Both the position numbers and the translations under genes were made by a program. Under the pieces are notes generated by a model that was given only the letters and a program-made list of their open reading frames with translations, did no database searches and had not been told where the DNA came from. Shown piece by piece: positions 1-6,916 of a stretch of 44,315 bases of DNA (within the stretch, counting starts at the first letter, position 1; every line of letters begins with the position of its first letter). Origin of the DNA: a virus; IMG/VR virus record IMGVR_UViG_3300031623_000011, positions 1-44,315 of that record, one strand, 5' to 3'.

Positions 1-279
1 CCAGTACTTGATTCTTTGTTAAAATATAAGCCGTATTTTATAGGCGAAGAAAAATTAGAGTACAGTCACTTTGTCAGTATTATTAATAACTGTAACTTGT
101 TTGTGGGTACTGACAGCTGCGGTGTGATCATAGCAAGAGGCTTGAATAAAAAAGTCATTGGCATATATAAAAACAAAGCAAGACTAAAAGTTCTTTCGTT
201 TGATAAGATGGAAACCTTTTCAGAGGGCGACAAAATATACAAGCTAGCGAAAGCAATTGTTAGTGCAGCAGGAAACTAA
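1..279 (+). CDS. GT9-family glycosyltransferase (heptosyltransferase type), C-terminal fragment
   Basis: The frame is open from the left edge, so the 5' part lies outside the window. About 92 codons remain. The readable piece carries the C-terminal signature of GT9 transferases: a helix followed by FVGTDSCGVIIARGL and then a strand (KKVIGIY). In this family that segment binds the nucleotide-sugar donor, often ADP-heptose. The usual 'GTDSG..H.AA' appears here as GTDSCGVIIA. The gene ends just before a strong terminator and converges on the minus-strand operon. It resembles in strand and style the heptose cassette at 23968-25903. Family call is fairly sure; substrate is inferred. Confidence 0.7.
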   Translation, partial: PVLDSLLKYKPYFIGEEKLEYSHFVSIINNCNLFVGTDSCGVIIARGLNKKVIGIYKNKARLKVLSFDKMETFSEGDKIYKLAKAIVSAAGN

Positions 280-297
280 CCGTTGTCGCATAAAAGC

Positions 298-351
298 GAC
301 CCCGGCAGGTCGCCTGGAAGGAGACTTAAGGTTAACGCACCTGCCGGGGTC
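298..351. terminator. Bidirectional rho-independent terminator
   Basis: A perfect 13-bp inverted repeat (298-310 GACCCCGGCAGGT against 339-351) encloses a 28-nt loop. T-rich tracts follow on both sides (TTCTTGTTT on plus, CTTTTAT on minus). It sits between convergent genes, the GT9 fragment and the alpha-CTD-like gene, and can terminate both. Confidence 0.85.
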
Positions 352-363
352 TTCTTGTTTGTC

Positions 364-672
364 TTACTGCAAGCAATGCGGAATATTAAGATTTGCCAAA
401 AGGCGAGTACATTGTCCTAATGTTTGCTCGCCAAAATTGGTGATACCTAGCAACACATCTGTTGTTTGTTTCGTCAAGTCCTCCACAGTAAAAACCCCTG
501 CTTCTTCCAAACAATTCACCACGCGAACCGGCAGGCCAGTATCAGCTAGCGATGTATCCAGCCATTCTCTTTGTCTTAGTCCCTCTTTTTCGCTCGCCGA
601 CATAAACTGGAGCCATTCGTTTTCCGGTGGTTTACGCGTTTTACGTTTACTAGGTCCAAATCGCTGTACCAT
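364..672 (-). CDS. RNA polymerase alpha-subunit C-terminal-domain-like protein
   Basis: A 102-residue protein. Its second half (about 38-97) looks like the bacterial RNA polymerase alpha-CTD, a helix-hairpin-helix fold that binds UP-element DNA and activators. LPVRVVNCLEEAGVFTVEDL followed by GITNFGEQTL aligns with E. coli alpha LTVRSANCL...LGKKSL. The DNA-contacting Arg (R50), Asn (N53), Cys (C54) and Gly (G81) are kept, while the Lys near the Gly is Gln. The first 35 residues are basic and look disordered. An SD, AAGGAT, precedes the ATG. Inference: a phage mimic or competitor of alpha-CTD that redirects host polymerase. A generic HhH DNA-binding protein is the alternative. Confidence 0.65.
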   Translation of the reverse strand: MVQRFGPSKRKTRKPPENEWLQFMSASEKEGLRQREWLDTSLADTGLPVRVVNCLEEAGVFTVEDLTKQTTDVLLGITNFGEQTLGQCTRLLANLNIPHCLQ

Positions 673-702
673 CTTCGAATCCTTTCTACATGGTTACTTT
701 AT

Positions 703-969
703 TTAATTTTCTGTGAAGTTAAAATAATAGCGTGGACTGTGTTGAAATTCCAGTGAGCCGCCGACACTATCTGTTTTACGTGTTACAACCACGTATGGGG
801 CTCCAAAGCCAGTTACCGCAAAATCTTCTTGAAGTTGTTTCATATCCCACACTTGTCCGTATTTTGCTTCAAGTCTTGCTCGTTCAGCATCCTCGTCTGA
901 ACTTTCTACCGCTGTATTAATCCTATTAACTTCACTGCTACGAATAGTTTCAGTAAAATCGTGACTCAT
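703..969 (-). CDS. Small conserved phage protein with GGSLEFQHSPRYYF motif
   Basis: 88 residues, with SD GAGGAA before the ATG. The N-terminal third is charged and the C-terminal half is beta-rich: LEAKYGQVWDMKQLQEDF, then VTGFGAPYVVVTRK, ending in GGSLEFQHSPRYYFNF. This arrangement occurs in many small phage proteins of unknown function. The downstream mini-gene at 990-1115 ends in a similar GGSIEFGHC, so the two may be related. No function is assigned. Confidence 0.7.
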   Translation of the reverse strand: MSHDFTETIRSSEVNRINTAVESSDEDAERARLEAKYGQVWDMKQLQEDFAVTGFGAPYVVVTRKTDSVGGSLEFQHSPRYYFNFTEN

Positions 970-989
970 AATTTAAGTTCCTCTTTGTT

Positions 990-1115
990 TTAACAATGTC
1001 CAAATTCAATAGAGCCTCCTAGGCTTTCCACTTCAAAGGGGGTTAACCCAAGACTTTTATCACGTCCTGTAACAATTTGATGACTGCATTTAGTACATTC
1101 CCATAAATCTCCCAT
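990..1115 (-). CDS. 41-residue possible zinc-binding mini-protein
   Basis: An open frame reads MGDLWECTKCSHQIVTG... and ends LGGSIEFGHC. It has a CxxC pair near the start and a final Cys. The tail resembles the GGSLEFQHS of the next gene, which argues that this is a true or decaying relative. No convincing SD precedes the ATG, and the frame is closed by a stop four codons upstream. It could be a pseudogene fragment. Confidence 0.4.
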   Translation of the reverse strand: MGDLWECTKCSHQIVTGRDKSLGLTPFEVESLGGSIEFGHC

Positions 1116-1158
1116 CCAAATATTCAGTTAAGTCTGCCGTGTGAGAGGTAAGGTAACA

Positions 1159-1452
1159 TTAGTTTGTGGCCTCAACAGGTGTGTAATCACTAAGTTCTTC
1201 TAACTTCACACGATCCATAGATAACCACACTTTCGGTCGAAGGTCATCGAAATTTGCAAATCTGTCAAACTCTTCGATACAGTAACAGAAACCTGCCGCT
1301 TCAAACGTCGGATTGGTTACAACGCAAACGACGCCCAATCCTGCAAGCACCATAACGCCTGCTTCTAACTGATCAATAATTTCAGCATCGTGATTGTCAA
1401 TCAACCATTGTACTTTGCCAGAACTATCACAAGTCTCTACATAATATCCCAT
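1159..1452 (-). CDS. Small conserved phage protein, unknown function
   Basis: 97 residues starting MGYYVETCDSSGK, with SD GGGAG seven bases ahead of the ATG. The centre is hydrophobic (VMVLAGLGVVCVVTNP), followed by an acidic C-terminal half with FDRFANFDDLRP. No catalytic motif is seen. The terminator hairpin of the upstream operon ends only 16 nt before this start codon, so the RBS lies directly behind the U-tract. Confidence 0.7.
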   Translation of the reverse strand: MGYYVETCDSSGKVQWLIDNHDAEIIDQLEAGVMVLAGLGVVCVVTNPTFEAAGFCYCIEEFDRFANFDDLRPKVWLSMDRVKLEELSDYTPVEATN

Positions 1453-1468
1453 TAAATCTCCCTATAAA

Positions 1469-1494
1469 AATACCCCGCTTATTGCGAGGGTATT
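1469..1494 (-). terminator. Rho-independent terminator in a gene leader
   Basis: Arms 1469-1475 (AATACCC) and 1488-1494 (GGGTATT), extended inward by CGC/GCG with one bulged base. On the minus strand the hairpin is followed by TTTTT. It ends the dcd/nuclease transcript and lies 16 nt upstream of the ATG at 1452. Confidence 0.75.
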
Positions 1495-1523
1495 TACTTC
1501 TAACTAGCGTGTTTTAAATAGTA

Positions 1524-1865
1524 CTATTTAATATACGGCCATCGCTTTTCTAACACCTCGTTAATATTTAAGTTACGATCTAGGCTTATAAACTCACCTA
1601 ACCACCGCCCATATTTGCCTCTTTTTTGCGTCCTTAGGTACAGGCGTGGATCTGACTCAGTTGCCTCCTTCAAGAGGTCACGAAATACCTGCGTAGCTTC
1701 GTGGAAATTTTCTTCGCCTCTTTCCGGGGTATCTACCAGCAGAAGCCGTATACGTAGCTTCTGGAAGGTATGAAACCCTAAATCGACCATGACATCTACC
1801 GTATCTCCGTCTACGGCTCCCATTTCGTACTTACTTTGGTCGAGGGTGCAGAAATACTCGTGCAT
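1524..1865 (-). CDS. Staphylococcal-nuclease-like (thermonuclease/SNase) protein
   Basis: 113 residues from the ATG at 1865, which has a strong SD (GAGGAG) and begins one base after the dcd stop; the longer in-frame extension overlaps dcd and lacks an RBS. The SNase core is clear: VDGDTVDV (Ca-binding Asp at 19/21), RLLLVDTPE (catalytic Arg 40, Asp 45, Glu 48) and GKYGRWLGEF (Arg 87). All active-site residues of S. aureus nuclease are present, so an active Ca-dependent DNA/RNA phosphodiesterase is likely. No signal peptide is seen, so it acts in the cytoplasm. A role in host DNA breakdown, feeding nucleotides next to dCTP deaminase, is inferred. Confidence 0.88.
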   Translation of the reverse strand: MHEYFCTLDQSKYEMGAVDGDTVDVMVDLGFHTFQKLRIRLLLVDTPERGEENFHEATQVFRDLLKEATESDPRLYLRTQKRGKYGRWLGEFISLDRNLNINEVLEKRWPYIK

Positions 1866-1866
1866 G

Positions 1867-2403
1867 TCAGTTCCACTCCTCTGCTTCTTTCCATAGGCCA
1901 CTAGGTCTAGGTAATGTTTGCCCTTGATACTTGTCTGATTCATAGGGCATGAAATCGCCCATTAGAGGCTCATAGTATATCTGGCAAATACGTACGCCAG
2001 CATAGATTCTAACCGGTCGTACGACGCTTAATTCTAGCGTCCATGTCCCTTTAAAGCCAACATCCCCGAAACCTGCGGTTGCGTGAATAGTGATTCCTAG
2101 CCGTCCTACACTACTACGCCCTTCGATACCTGGAATCAAATCCGCTGTCTCTGTGTACTCTACAGTTGATCCTAGATATATTTCTCCGGGGCGTAGCAGG
2201 GCACCCTCCATGGGTATCTTAACTTGAAAACTGTCGCGTTCTTTTGCCATGTCCAGCGGCATGTCATCGTGGGCATAAGTCACTAACGTATCCGCTAGTC
2301 TTAGGTCGTAGGAATTAGGGTTAAGCTGAGATTCGTCAAACGGATCAATAACTATTGAACCGTCCCGCACTCGTTTGAGTATTTCTAAGCCGCCTAGTTT
2401 CAT
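1867..2403 (-). CDS. dcd: dCTP deaminase
   Basis: 178 residues from the ATG at 2403; GTG codons at 2412 and 2415 are alternatives and no start has a clear SD. The family core is present: QLNPNSYDLRL, GRSSVGRLGITIHATAG, then GFKGTWTLELS with the catalytic Glu, and GVRICQIYY. The enzyme converts dCTP to dUTP (some members continue to dUMP) and feeds dTMP synthesis. Length fits the family. It is followed at once by the SNase gene, a nucleotide-salvage pairing. Product is quite certain; mono- versus bifunctionality cannot be told. Confidence 0.9.
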   Translation of the reverse strand: MKLGGLEILKRVRDGSIVIDPFDESQLNPNSYDLRLADTLVTYAHDDMPLDMAKERDSFQVKIPMEGALLRPGEIYLGSTVEYTETADLIPGIEGRSSVGRLGITIHATAGFGDVGFKGTWTLELSVVRPVRIYAGVRICQIYYEPLMGDFMPYESDKYQGQTLPRPSGLWKEAEEWN

Positions 2404-2499
2404 TGCTAACACCACAAATTAAAAATTCCCGCCGTCCCCACTTAATGACGAGGACGACGAGAATAACACGAAAAAAGACAACAAACGCGTCAATTAACG

Positions 2500-2904
2500 T
2501 TATTTTGCCATAACATCAGATAAAATATTCTTTGCTGCGCACTCACCAACGCTATGAATAATACCCTGCATCGCGTTGCGAGCGTTAAGAATCTGCTCTG
2601 TGCTTGGGGCAGCTGCTGAGGTAGACATCGTTGTAGCTCTCTTAGCTAAAATTCTTTTCTTTGGCTTAGTTGGGGCCGCAGACGCACTATTTGTCTTATG
2701 ACGTGTCTTCGTCGCTTTTCCTGTTACTTTCATATAATCACTCCAGATCTTCGATGAATAAGTTTGAGAACAACCGGCTGTCTTGGCTACGCTGACATTA
2801 GTCATAGTCGGGTTATTCCTACGTAATAGAATAACCGTAGTAGCTTTGTTGTCCTTCGATGCTTCTTCTGCCTTCGTTAGTGTTGAACTACTTGTGTTTA
2901 CCAT
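2500..2904 (-). CDS. Basic protein with predicted helix-turn-helix, unknown
   Basis: 134 residues. An N-terminal segment (about 20-55) with LLRRNNPTMTNVSVAKTAGC and SQTYSSKIWSDYM reads like a helix-turn-helix of the 'N.....A...G.S..Y..KIW' type. A Lys/Arg/Ala/Thr/Ser-rich linker (about 60-100) and a short C-terminal helix follow. A DNA-binding or regulatory role is inferred. The ATG at 2904 has a weak SD (GGAC). A sigma70-like promoter lies about 80 nt upstream. No named family recognised. Confidence 0.65.
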   Translation of the reverse strand: MVNTSSSTLTKAEEASKDNKATTVILLRRNNPTMTNVSVAKTAGCSQTYSSKIWSDYMKVTGKATKTRHKTNSASAAPTKPKKRILAKRATTMSTSAAAPSTEQILNARNAMQGIIHSVGECAAKNILSDVMAK

Positions 2905-2980
2905 TAAAAAAGTCCTTAATATCTTTATTGCAATAACTAACCTACCGTCCGTGTTAAACTTCTACTCCCTTATGCCGCTG

Positions 2981-3007
2981 TATTTACCAGTTAAAATTTC
3001 ATGTCAA
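2981..3007 (-). promoter_or_regulatory. Candidate sigma70-type promoter in the 2905-3140 intergenic stretch
   Basis: On the minus strand a perfect TTGACA (3002-3007) is followed after 15 nt by TAAATA (2981-2986) with a TGG extended -10. It would drive the gene at 2500-2904. The rest of the 236-nt gap holds no convincing gene. A strong SD (GGAGG) precedes an ATG-AAA-TTT-TAA minigene at 2991-3002 that overlaps this promoter. The short spacer lowers confidence. Confidence 0.4.
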
Positions 3008-3140
3008 GCCTCCTAAGTTATATTATTTAGCAAAAATGCGGTCCTTCGTACCACGTTGCTAGTTTATAGCACGTTCCGTGTGTAACAGGAATAACCTTAT
3101 ACTTTTATTTGCCGCAGACTCTGCATATTAAATAATTTTG

Positions 3141-3722
3141 CTAGGGATTAAAGTGGTAAGGCCCTGTCGAACTACCTGGGTTTAAGTTTGTTTGGACCTC
3201 CGCTAAGGATTTACGTGCCGCTTTACTCACTTTATCCGCGTATACATTCAAACTAACTGTATCTCGTGGTATCCAGTGCCAATGCAGCAAAATACCGTGC
3301 CTTTGAAAGCCGTCGAACATTTTCCACAGCACAGAATTTTTCTTAGACGTAAATAATTTTCTACTGCCTTGTTCCTTGCAGTATTTTGAGTCGGTAACAA
3401 TGTGAACTTTTCTGAAACGGACGTTACCAGATTTTTTACGTTTAGTAAGCTCAGCAGAAGCATACCAATTAAGGGGCTGTAGATAAGCCATCATCTCCGC
3501 AAAATTAACCGTTCCTCGGTTCATGGCCCCTAGCCATACACGCCTTTCTAACGTAGCACGTTCAATTGAAACAGAGGCCCACCCACTTTCACGAGTCCAA
3601 TTAGAGCCAGAACCGTCTCCTATTATTAAAAGATCCCATTCGTCCGGCTGAATATTTAACCTACTCAGAAGCTCCTCCAGAGACTCCTCCTCGTTCTTCA
3701 AGTTCTTTTTTAACTTGCTCAA
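3141..3722 (-). CDS. Ribonuclease HI-family protein
   Basis: The RNase H fold is shown by the four acidic catalytic residues in order: IIGDGSGSNW (D36), TVNFAEMMAYL (E76), HIVTDSKYCKEQ (D111) and SLNVYADKVSKAA (D163). Such enzymes cut RNA in RNA-DNA hybrids. The listed start is TTG at 3722, overlapping the previous gene by 62 nt with a weak SD (GGAAAG). A shorter form starting at a CTG just after GAGGAGGAG is equally possible and would bring the first Asp nearer the N terminus, as usual. The C-terminal tail past residue 170 is disordered. A role in primer removal or R-loop processing is inferred. Confidence 0.8.
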   Translation of the reverse strand: MSKLKKNLKNEEESLEELLSRLNIQPDEWDLLIIGDGSGSNWTRESGWASVSIERATLERRVWLGAMNRGTVNFAEMMAYLQPLNWYASAELTKRKKSGNVRFRKVHIVTDSKYCKEQGSRKLFTSKKNSVLWKMFDGFQRHGILLHWHWIPRDTVSLNVYADKVSKAARKSLAEVQTNLNPGSSTGPYHFNP

Positions 3723-4095
3723 GTTCTGCTTTCCTTTCGTGGAGTGCTTGAATAGTTTCTTCCAAGTCTTCGCGAATTGCGTTTCTTAGTAGAAATGCGC
3801 GATCAAGCATATGAGCTACCGCCTGGAGTGTAGCACCTATCGACCCTATAATACCTGCCGGTTCTTGTTGCGCACCCTGAGGTCCAAGCCATATAGCTTT
3901 ATTCAAATCAGGCGCGTCATTTAACGACCCGTAATAATCAAAAGACACCAGCACAGAGCGAAGAACATCTGAATGTTCCATGAAGGCTTTGTCAATTGTC
4001 GGGTGAAATAGTTCAACAAGTTGGCTATCAAACATAACTCCAGGTTGCTTAGCATTAGAAGCTGGATCAACCGGTGGTGTATTGGTCTCGGCCAC
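3661..4095 (-). CDS. Unknown protein with C-terminal coiled coil
   Basis: About 144 residues from GTG 4095, which sits five bases after SD AAGGAG; GTG 4101 overlaps that SD and the previous stop. The middle (ATLQAVAHMLDRAFLLRNA) is helical and the last 40 residues (LEETIQALHERKAELEQVK) form a charged coiled coil ending in a Gly-rich tail. No enzymatic motif is seen. The tight fit between a membrane-protein gene and RNase H shows translation coupling. Confidence 0.65.
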   Translation of the reverse strand: MAETNTPPVDPASNAKQPGVMFDSQLVELFHPTIDKAFMEHSDVLRSVLVSFDYYGSLNDAPDLNKAIWLGPQGAQQEPAGIIGSIGATLQAVAHMLDRAFLLRNAIREDLEETIQALHERKAELEQVKKELEERGGVSGGASE

Positions 4096-4097
4096 GT

Positions 4098-4460
4098 TCA
4101 CTCCTTCACGTCAGTGTCAAAAGAATCTAAAATGCCGTCAAAAGATTTCGGCGTTCGGGATAGTTTATGTGTTATGTCATTGCATATATTAGCTAGCCGC
4201 GAAACTGCAAAAGCATACCATATTATATGTGCGGTTAATACGTACCGCCCAGATAATTGTAACCAGGCGGGAACAAGTAATACCATTACAGACAAAGCGG
4301 CGACCCAGGGAGACAAGCAAAAAGGACATACCAATAATTCCCCTAACTTGTTCTCCCAGAGTTCCACTCGTGCTCTGGCTCCAGCAAACAGCAAACTGTG
4401 ATGCCAAATTTCAATAATTTGCCATGTAGCTAGAACCGCAATAAACACGTCAAACAGCAT
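4098..4460 (-). CDS. Small integral membrane protein, DUF1360-like
   Basis: 120 residues with three or four hydrophobic segments: residues 1-18, about 50-68, and 76-92. The signature LLVCPFCLSPWVAALSVM (CPFC near a membrane entry) and FAVSRLANICND match small phage and Bacillus membrane proteins of the DUF1360 type. Function is unknown. SD GGGGTAGG precedes the ATG. It overlaps the next gene's possible start by a GTGA. It lies beside another tiny membrane protein, so an envelope role is plausible. Confidence 0.7.
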   Translation of the reverse strand: MLFDVFIAVLATWQIIEIWHHSLLFAGARARVELWENKLGELLVCPFCLSPWVAALSVMVLLVPAWLQLSGRYVLTAHIIWYAFAVSRLANICNDITHKLSRTPKSFDGILDSFDTDVKE

Positions 4461-4466
4461 AATTAC

Positions 4467-4622
4467 CTACCCCAGAGAACGAATTAACATTATTCCTATA
4501 AGCCAACCGCCAATACCGCAAACGGGTATCAGCCATTCACCGCTTACTATAAACGCACAAGAGGCACCCAAAGCTAAAAACAAAGTTGCCCCTGCGACTA
4601 GTGCCCCAGTAGATTTTCCCAT
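4467..4622 (-). CDS. 51-residue membrane protein with two transmembrane segments
   Basis: ATG at 4622 to TAG at 4467. The peptide runs MGKSTGALVAGATLFLALG, a short turn with GEW, then WLIPVCGIGGWLIGIMLI. Two hydrophobic helices with a basic start and end give a hairpin topology. The upstream GAGGAAAC is a plausible but distant SD, inside the end of the previous gene. Function unknown; a holin-like or accessory envelope role cannot be told apart. Confidence 0.55.
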   Translation of the reverse strand: MGKSTGALVAGATLFLALGASCAFIVSGEWLIPVCGIGGWLIGIMLIRSLG

Positions 4623-4630
4623 AAAGCATT

Positions 4631-4843
4631 TTACGTTTCCTCAGGAGTACGCCACTGAACCATTGTGGCTCTATTTGGAGCGTCTCCTTGCCCCTCAGAC
4701 GCCATTAACTTGTCGATAGTCAATCCCAACGGATACTTACGCACCAAAAACTCGCCGGTATCAAACCCGGGAACTTCACCAAACAAATTTGTATGTCTGA
4801 GCCGTTTTCTCTTTTGATACCCCCACGGGTTACGACTTGGCAT
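4631..4843 (-). CDS. Small basic protein, unknown
   Basis: 70 residues from the ATG at 4843, chosen because SD GGAG lies nine bases ahead; the upstream extension to 4906 has none. MPSRNPWGYQKRKRLRH is strongly basic, followed by GFDTGEFLVRKYPLGLTIDK. No family recognised. It is the first gene of the minus-strand operon that diverges from the terminase gene, behind a candidate promoter at 4911-4940. Confidence 0.55.
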   Translation of the reverse strand: MPSRNPWGYQKRKRLRHTNLFGEVPGFDTGEFLVRKYPLGLTIDKLMASEGQGDAPNRATMVQWRTPEET

Positions 4844-4910
4844 AGTGAAAATACTCCTGTTAATAGTGAAAAAATTATAGCGTGTATTACGATACATGCC
4901 ATACAATTAA

Positions 4911-4940
4911 AGTTTACCCGCAATTGCACATTGTAGTCAA
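4911..4940 (-). promoter_or_regulatory. Candidate sigma70-type promoter for the leftward operon
   Basis: Minus strand TTGACT (4935-4940), an 18-nt spacer ending GCGGG, then TAAACT (4911-4916). It lies in the divergent gap between 4843 and the terminase start and would give a leader of about 60 nt. The pattern TTGAC...GGTAAA recurs at 2981-3007. Confidence 0.4.
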
Positions 4941-4954
4941 AATAACTCCTTTCT

Positions 4955-6916
4955 ATGAATACTCAAACAAACACAACGCTAACCGCCCTCGAAAAAACTG
5001 AGGAAACTTTAGAGGAAGTTGAAGCTGCCCAAGGAGTTGACTTTGAAAATCTAATACGATCTTCCCTGGGGGAAGGCGTCAGGTGGTCTATTGGAGACGA
5101 CCAAATTACAAAACGATTGAAAACGGCTTCACACATTTTGAGTAAAAGTGGTTATCTCACACTAAAACCTTTGCTACCGCTTCTGCTGGAAATTCGTGGG
5201 AAGCCCTATCACCTTCACGATCATTTCCCGTTTTCCCCGTTTTTTCGTACACGTATGCCACGTCGTACGCTTTTAAAAACAGGACGACAAGTCTCTAAGT
5301 CTACTTCTTTAGCTGCCCAAGGGGTTTTATTTAGTAATTGTATTCCTTATTTCAGTACTTTGTATATTACTCCACTTTTCGAAATGATTCGTCGTTTTAG
5401 TCAAAATTATGTTCGTCCATTTATTGAGACATCTCCGGTAGTCGATCTTTTTATGGGTTCTACTACTATTAATTCAGTTCTTCAGCGTTCGTTTAAAAAT
5501 AGATCTCAAATGCTTTTTAGTTTTGCTTATCAAGACGCCGAACGTACTCGCGGGATCTCGGCGGACAAAAATGTAATTGACGAAGTCCAGGATATGGACA
5601 TATCTTTTTTGCCTATAATTCACGAAACAATATCTGCTTCTCAAGAGTGGGGACTGATTCAATATGCTGGTACTCCGAAGACGATGGATAACACGATACA
5701 AGTTTTATGGCAGGATTCGTCGATGGCTGAATGGATGATTAAGTGTCCTCATTGTTCTCGTTGGAACATTCCGTCATTAGACTACGATCTCATAGCTATG
5801 ATTGGTCCGTATCATTCAGACATATCTGAAAATTGTCCTGGAGTAGTTTGTGCTAAATGCCGTAAACCAGTTAATCCTCGTCCCAGTTATCAAGGCGGAA
5901 CAGGACGATGGGTGCATCGAATAAAAGACAGGCGTTGGACCTCCGCAGGGTATCATATACCTCAGATTATTATGCCTATGCATTATGCCAATCCCGAAAA
6001 ATGGGAAATATTGGTAGGCAAACAACAAGGAAAAGGTAACACACCTGTTAATGTATTTATGAACGAAGTTTGCGGCGAATCTTATGATTCAGGCAGCAAG
6101 CTCGTAACCCTGACAGACCTTAGAAAAGCTGCTTGTCTTCCGTGGAAACGAGACGTAGATGAAGCTAAGGCACACGTAAGTGAATACAACTATAAAGTTG
6201 TTTCTGTAGACTGGGGCGGCGGGGGCGTAAAAGGCGGTAAATCAGTTATGGAATACCAGTCTTATACGGCAATTGCTGTGTTAGGCATGGGGCCAGGCGG
6301 AAAAATTGATGTTCTTTACGGGTATCGTAGTTTGCACCCACACGACCACGTAAGAGAAGCTCGAATGATTTTAGGTGTTATGAATCATTTCCAATGTAGT
6401 CATCTTGTTCATGATTACACCGGAGCTGGTTCTATCCGAGAAACAGTGATGAACCACGCAGGTTTACCCTTACGTAACATTATTCCTATTGCATATACAG
6501 GCCCTGCAAGAGGAAATGTTCTTCAGTTTAAACCTGCCACGTCACTTCATCCCCGTGAACACTTTAACATGGAGAAAGCTAGAAGCCTTAGTTATACCTG
6601 TCAGTTCATTAAATCAGGAGTCCTCAGATTCTTTGCTTACGATTATGTAAGTTCCGGTGAACCTGGGCTATTACATGATTTCCTTTATCTTATAGAAGAC
6701 AAATCAGAAACGGGGTTTGGCAGAGATCGTTATCAGATCCTTAGAGATCCGGCTGGTCCCGATGATTTTGCACAAGCAGTTAATATGGGTACTATGATGC
6801 TTTGTCACATGTCAGGACAATGGCCTAACTTGGCTGAATATGAAAACGTCTCAATGGGAGACGAAGTAAAGCAGGCAGTCCAGCCAATAACTGTTAGTGA
6901 TTGGGAGGATGAGTGA
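4955..6916 (+). CDS. terL: Terminase large subunit (DNA-packaging ATPase/nuclease)
   Basis: 653 residues. The ATPase domain has a deviant Walker A (LLKTGRQVSKSTSLA, about 107-120), Walker B NVIDEVQDMD (about 206-215) and the coupling motif AGTPKTMDNT (about 238-247). A zinc-finger insert with CPHC (264/267) and C294/CAKC (299/302) resembles GpA-type terminases. The RNase H-like nuclease has VVSVDWGGGG (Asp 419), LVHDYTGAGS and a C-terminal DDFAQAVNMG, which supply the metal-binding acids. It packages DNA into the prohead. It is one of few plus-strand genes, has no clear SD, and overlaps the convergent primase-like gene by 23 nt. No small-subunit gene was recognised beside it. Confidence 0.9.
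   Translation: MNTQTNTTLTALEKTEETLEEVEAAQGVDFENLIRSSLGEGVRWSIGDDQITKRLKTASHILSKSGYLTLKPLLPLLLEIRGKPYHLHDHFPFSPFFRTRMPRRTLLKTGRQVSKSTSLAAQGVLFSNCIPYFSTLYITPLFEMIRRFSQNYVRPFIETSPVVDLFMGSTTINSVLQRSFKNRSQMLFSFAYQDAERTRGISADKNVIDEVQDMDISFLPIIHETISASQEWGLIQYAGTPKTMDNTIQVLWQDSSMAEWMIKCPHCSRWNIPSLDYDLIAMIGPYHSDISENCPGVVCAKCRKPVNPRPSYQGGTGRWVHRIKDRRWTSAGYHIPQIIMPMHYANPEKWEILVGKQQGKGNTPVNVFMNEVCGESYDSGSKLVTLTDLRKAACLPWKRDVDEAKAHVSEYNYKVVSVDWGGGGVKGGKSVMEYQSYTAIAVLGMGPGGKIDVLYGYRSLHPHDHVREARMILGVMNHFQCSHLVHDYTGAGSIRETVMNHAGLPLRNIIPIAYTGPARGNVLQFKPATSLHPREHFNMEKARSLSYTCQFIKSGVLRFFAYDYVSSGEPGLLHDFLYLIEDKSETGFGRDRYQILRDPAGPDDFAQAVNMGTMMLCHMSGQWPNLAEYENVSMGDEVKQAVQPITVSDWEDE

Noticed and set aside
257-706. 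Plus-strand open frame of 149 codons over the alpha-CTD-like gene
   Set aside because: It is antisense to a gene with clear family motifs and an SD, crosses a strong terminator and has no RBS or recognisable domain.
4720-4929. 69-codon minus frame overlapping the small basic gene
   Set aside because: No SD for it, and the alternative frame at 4843 has one and is followed by a consistent operon.
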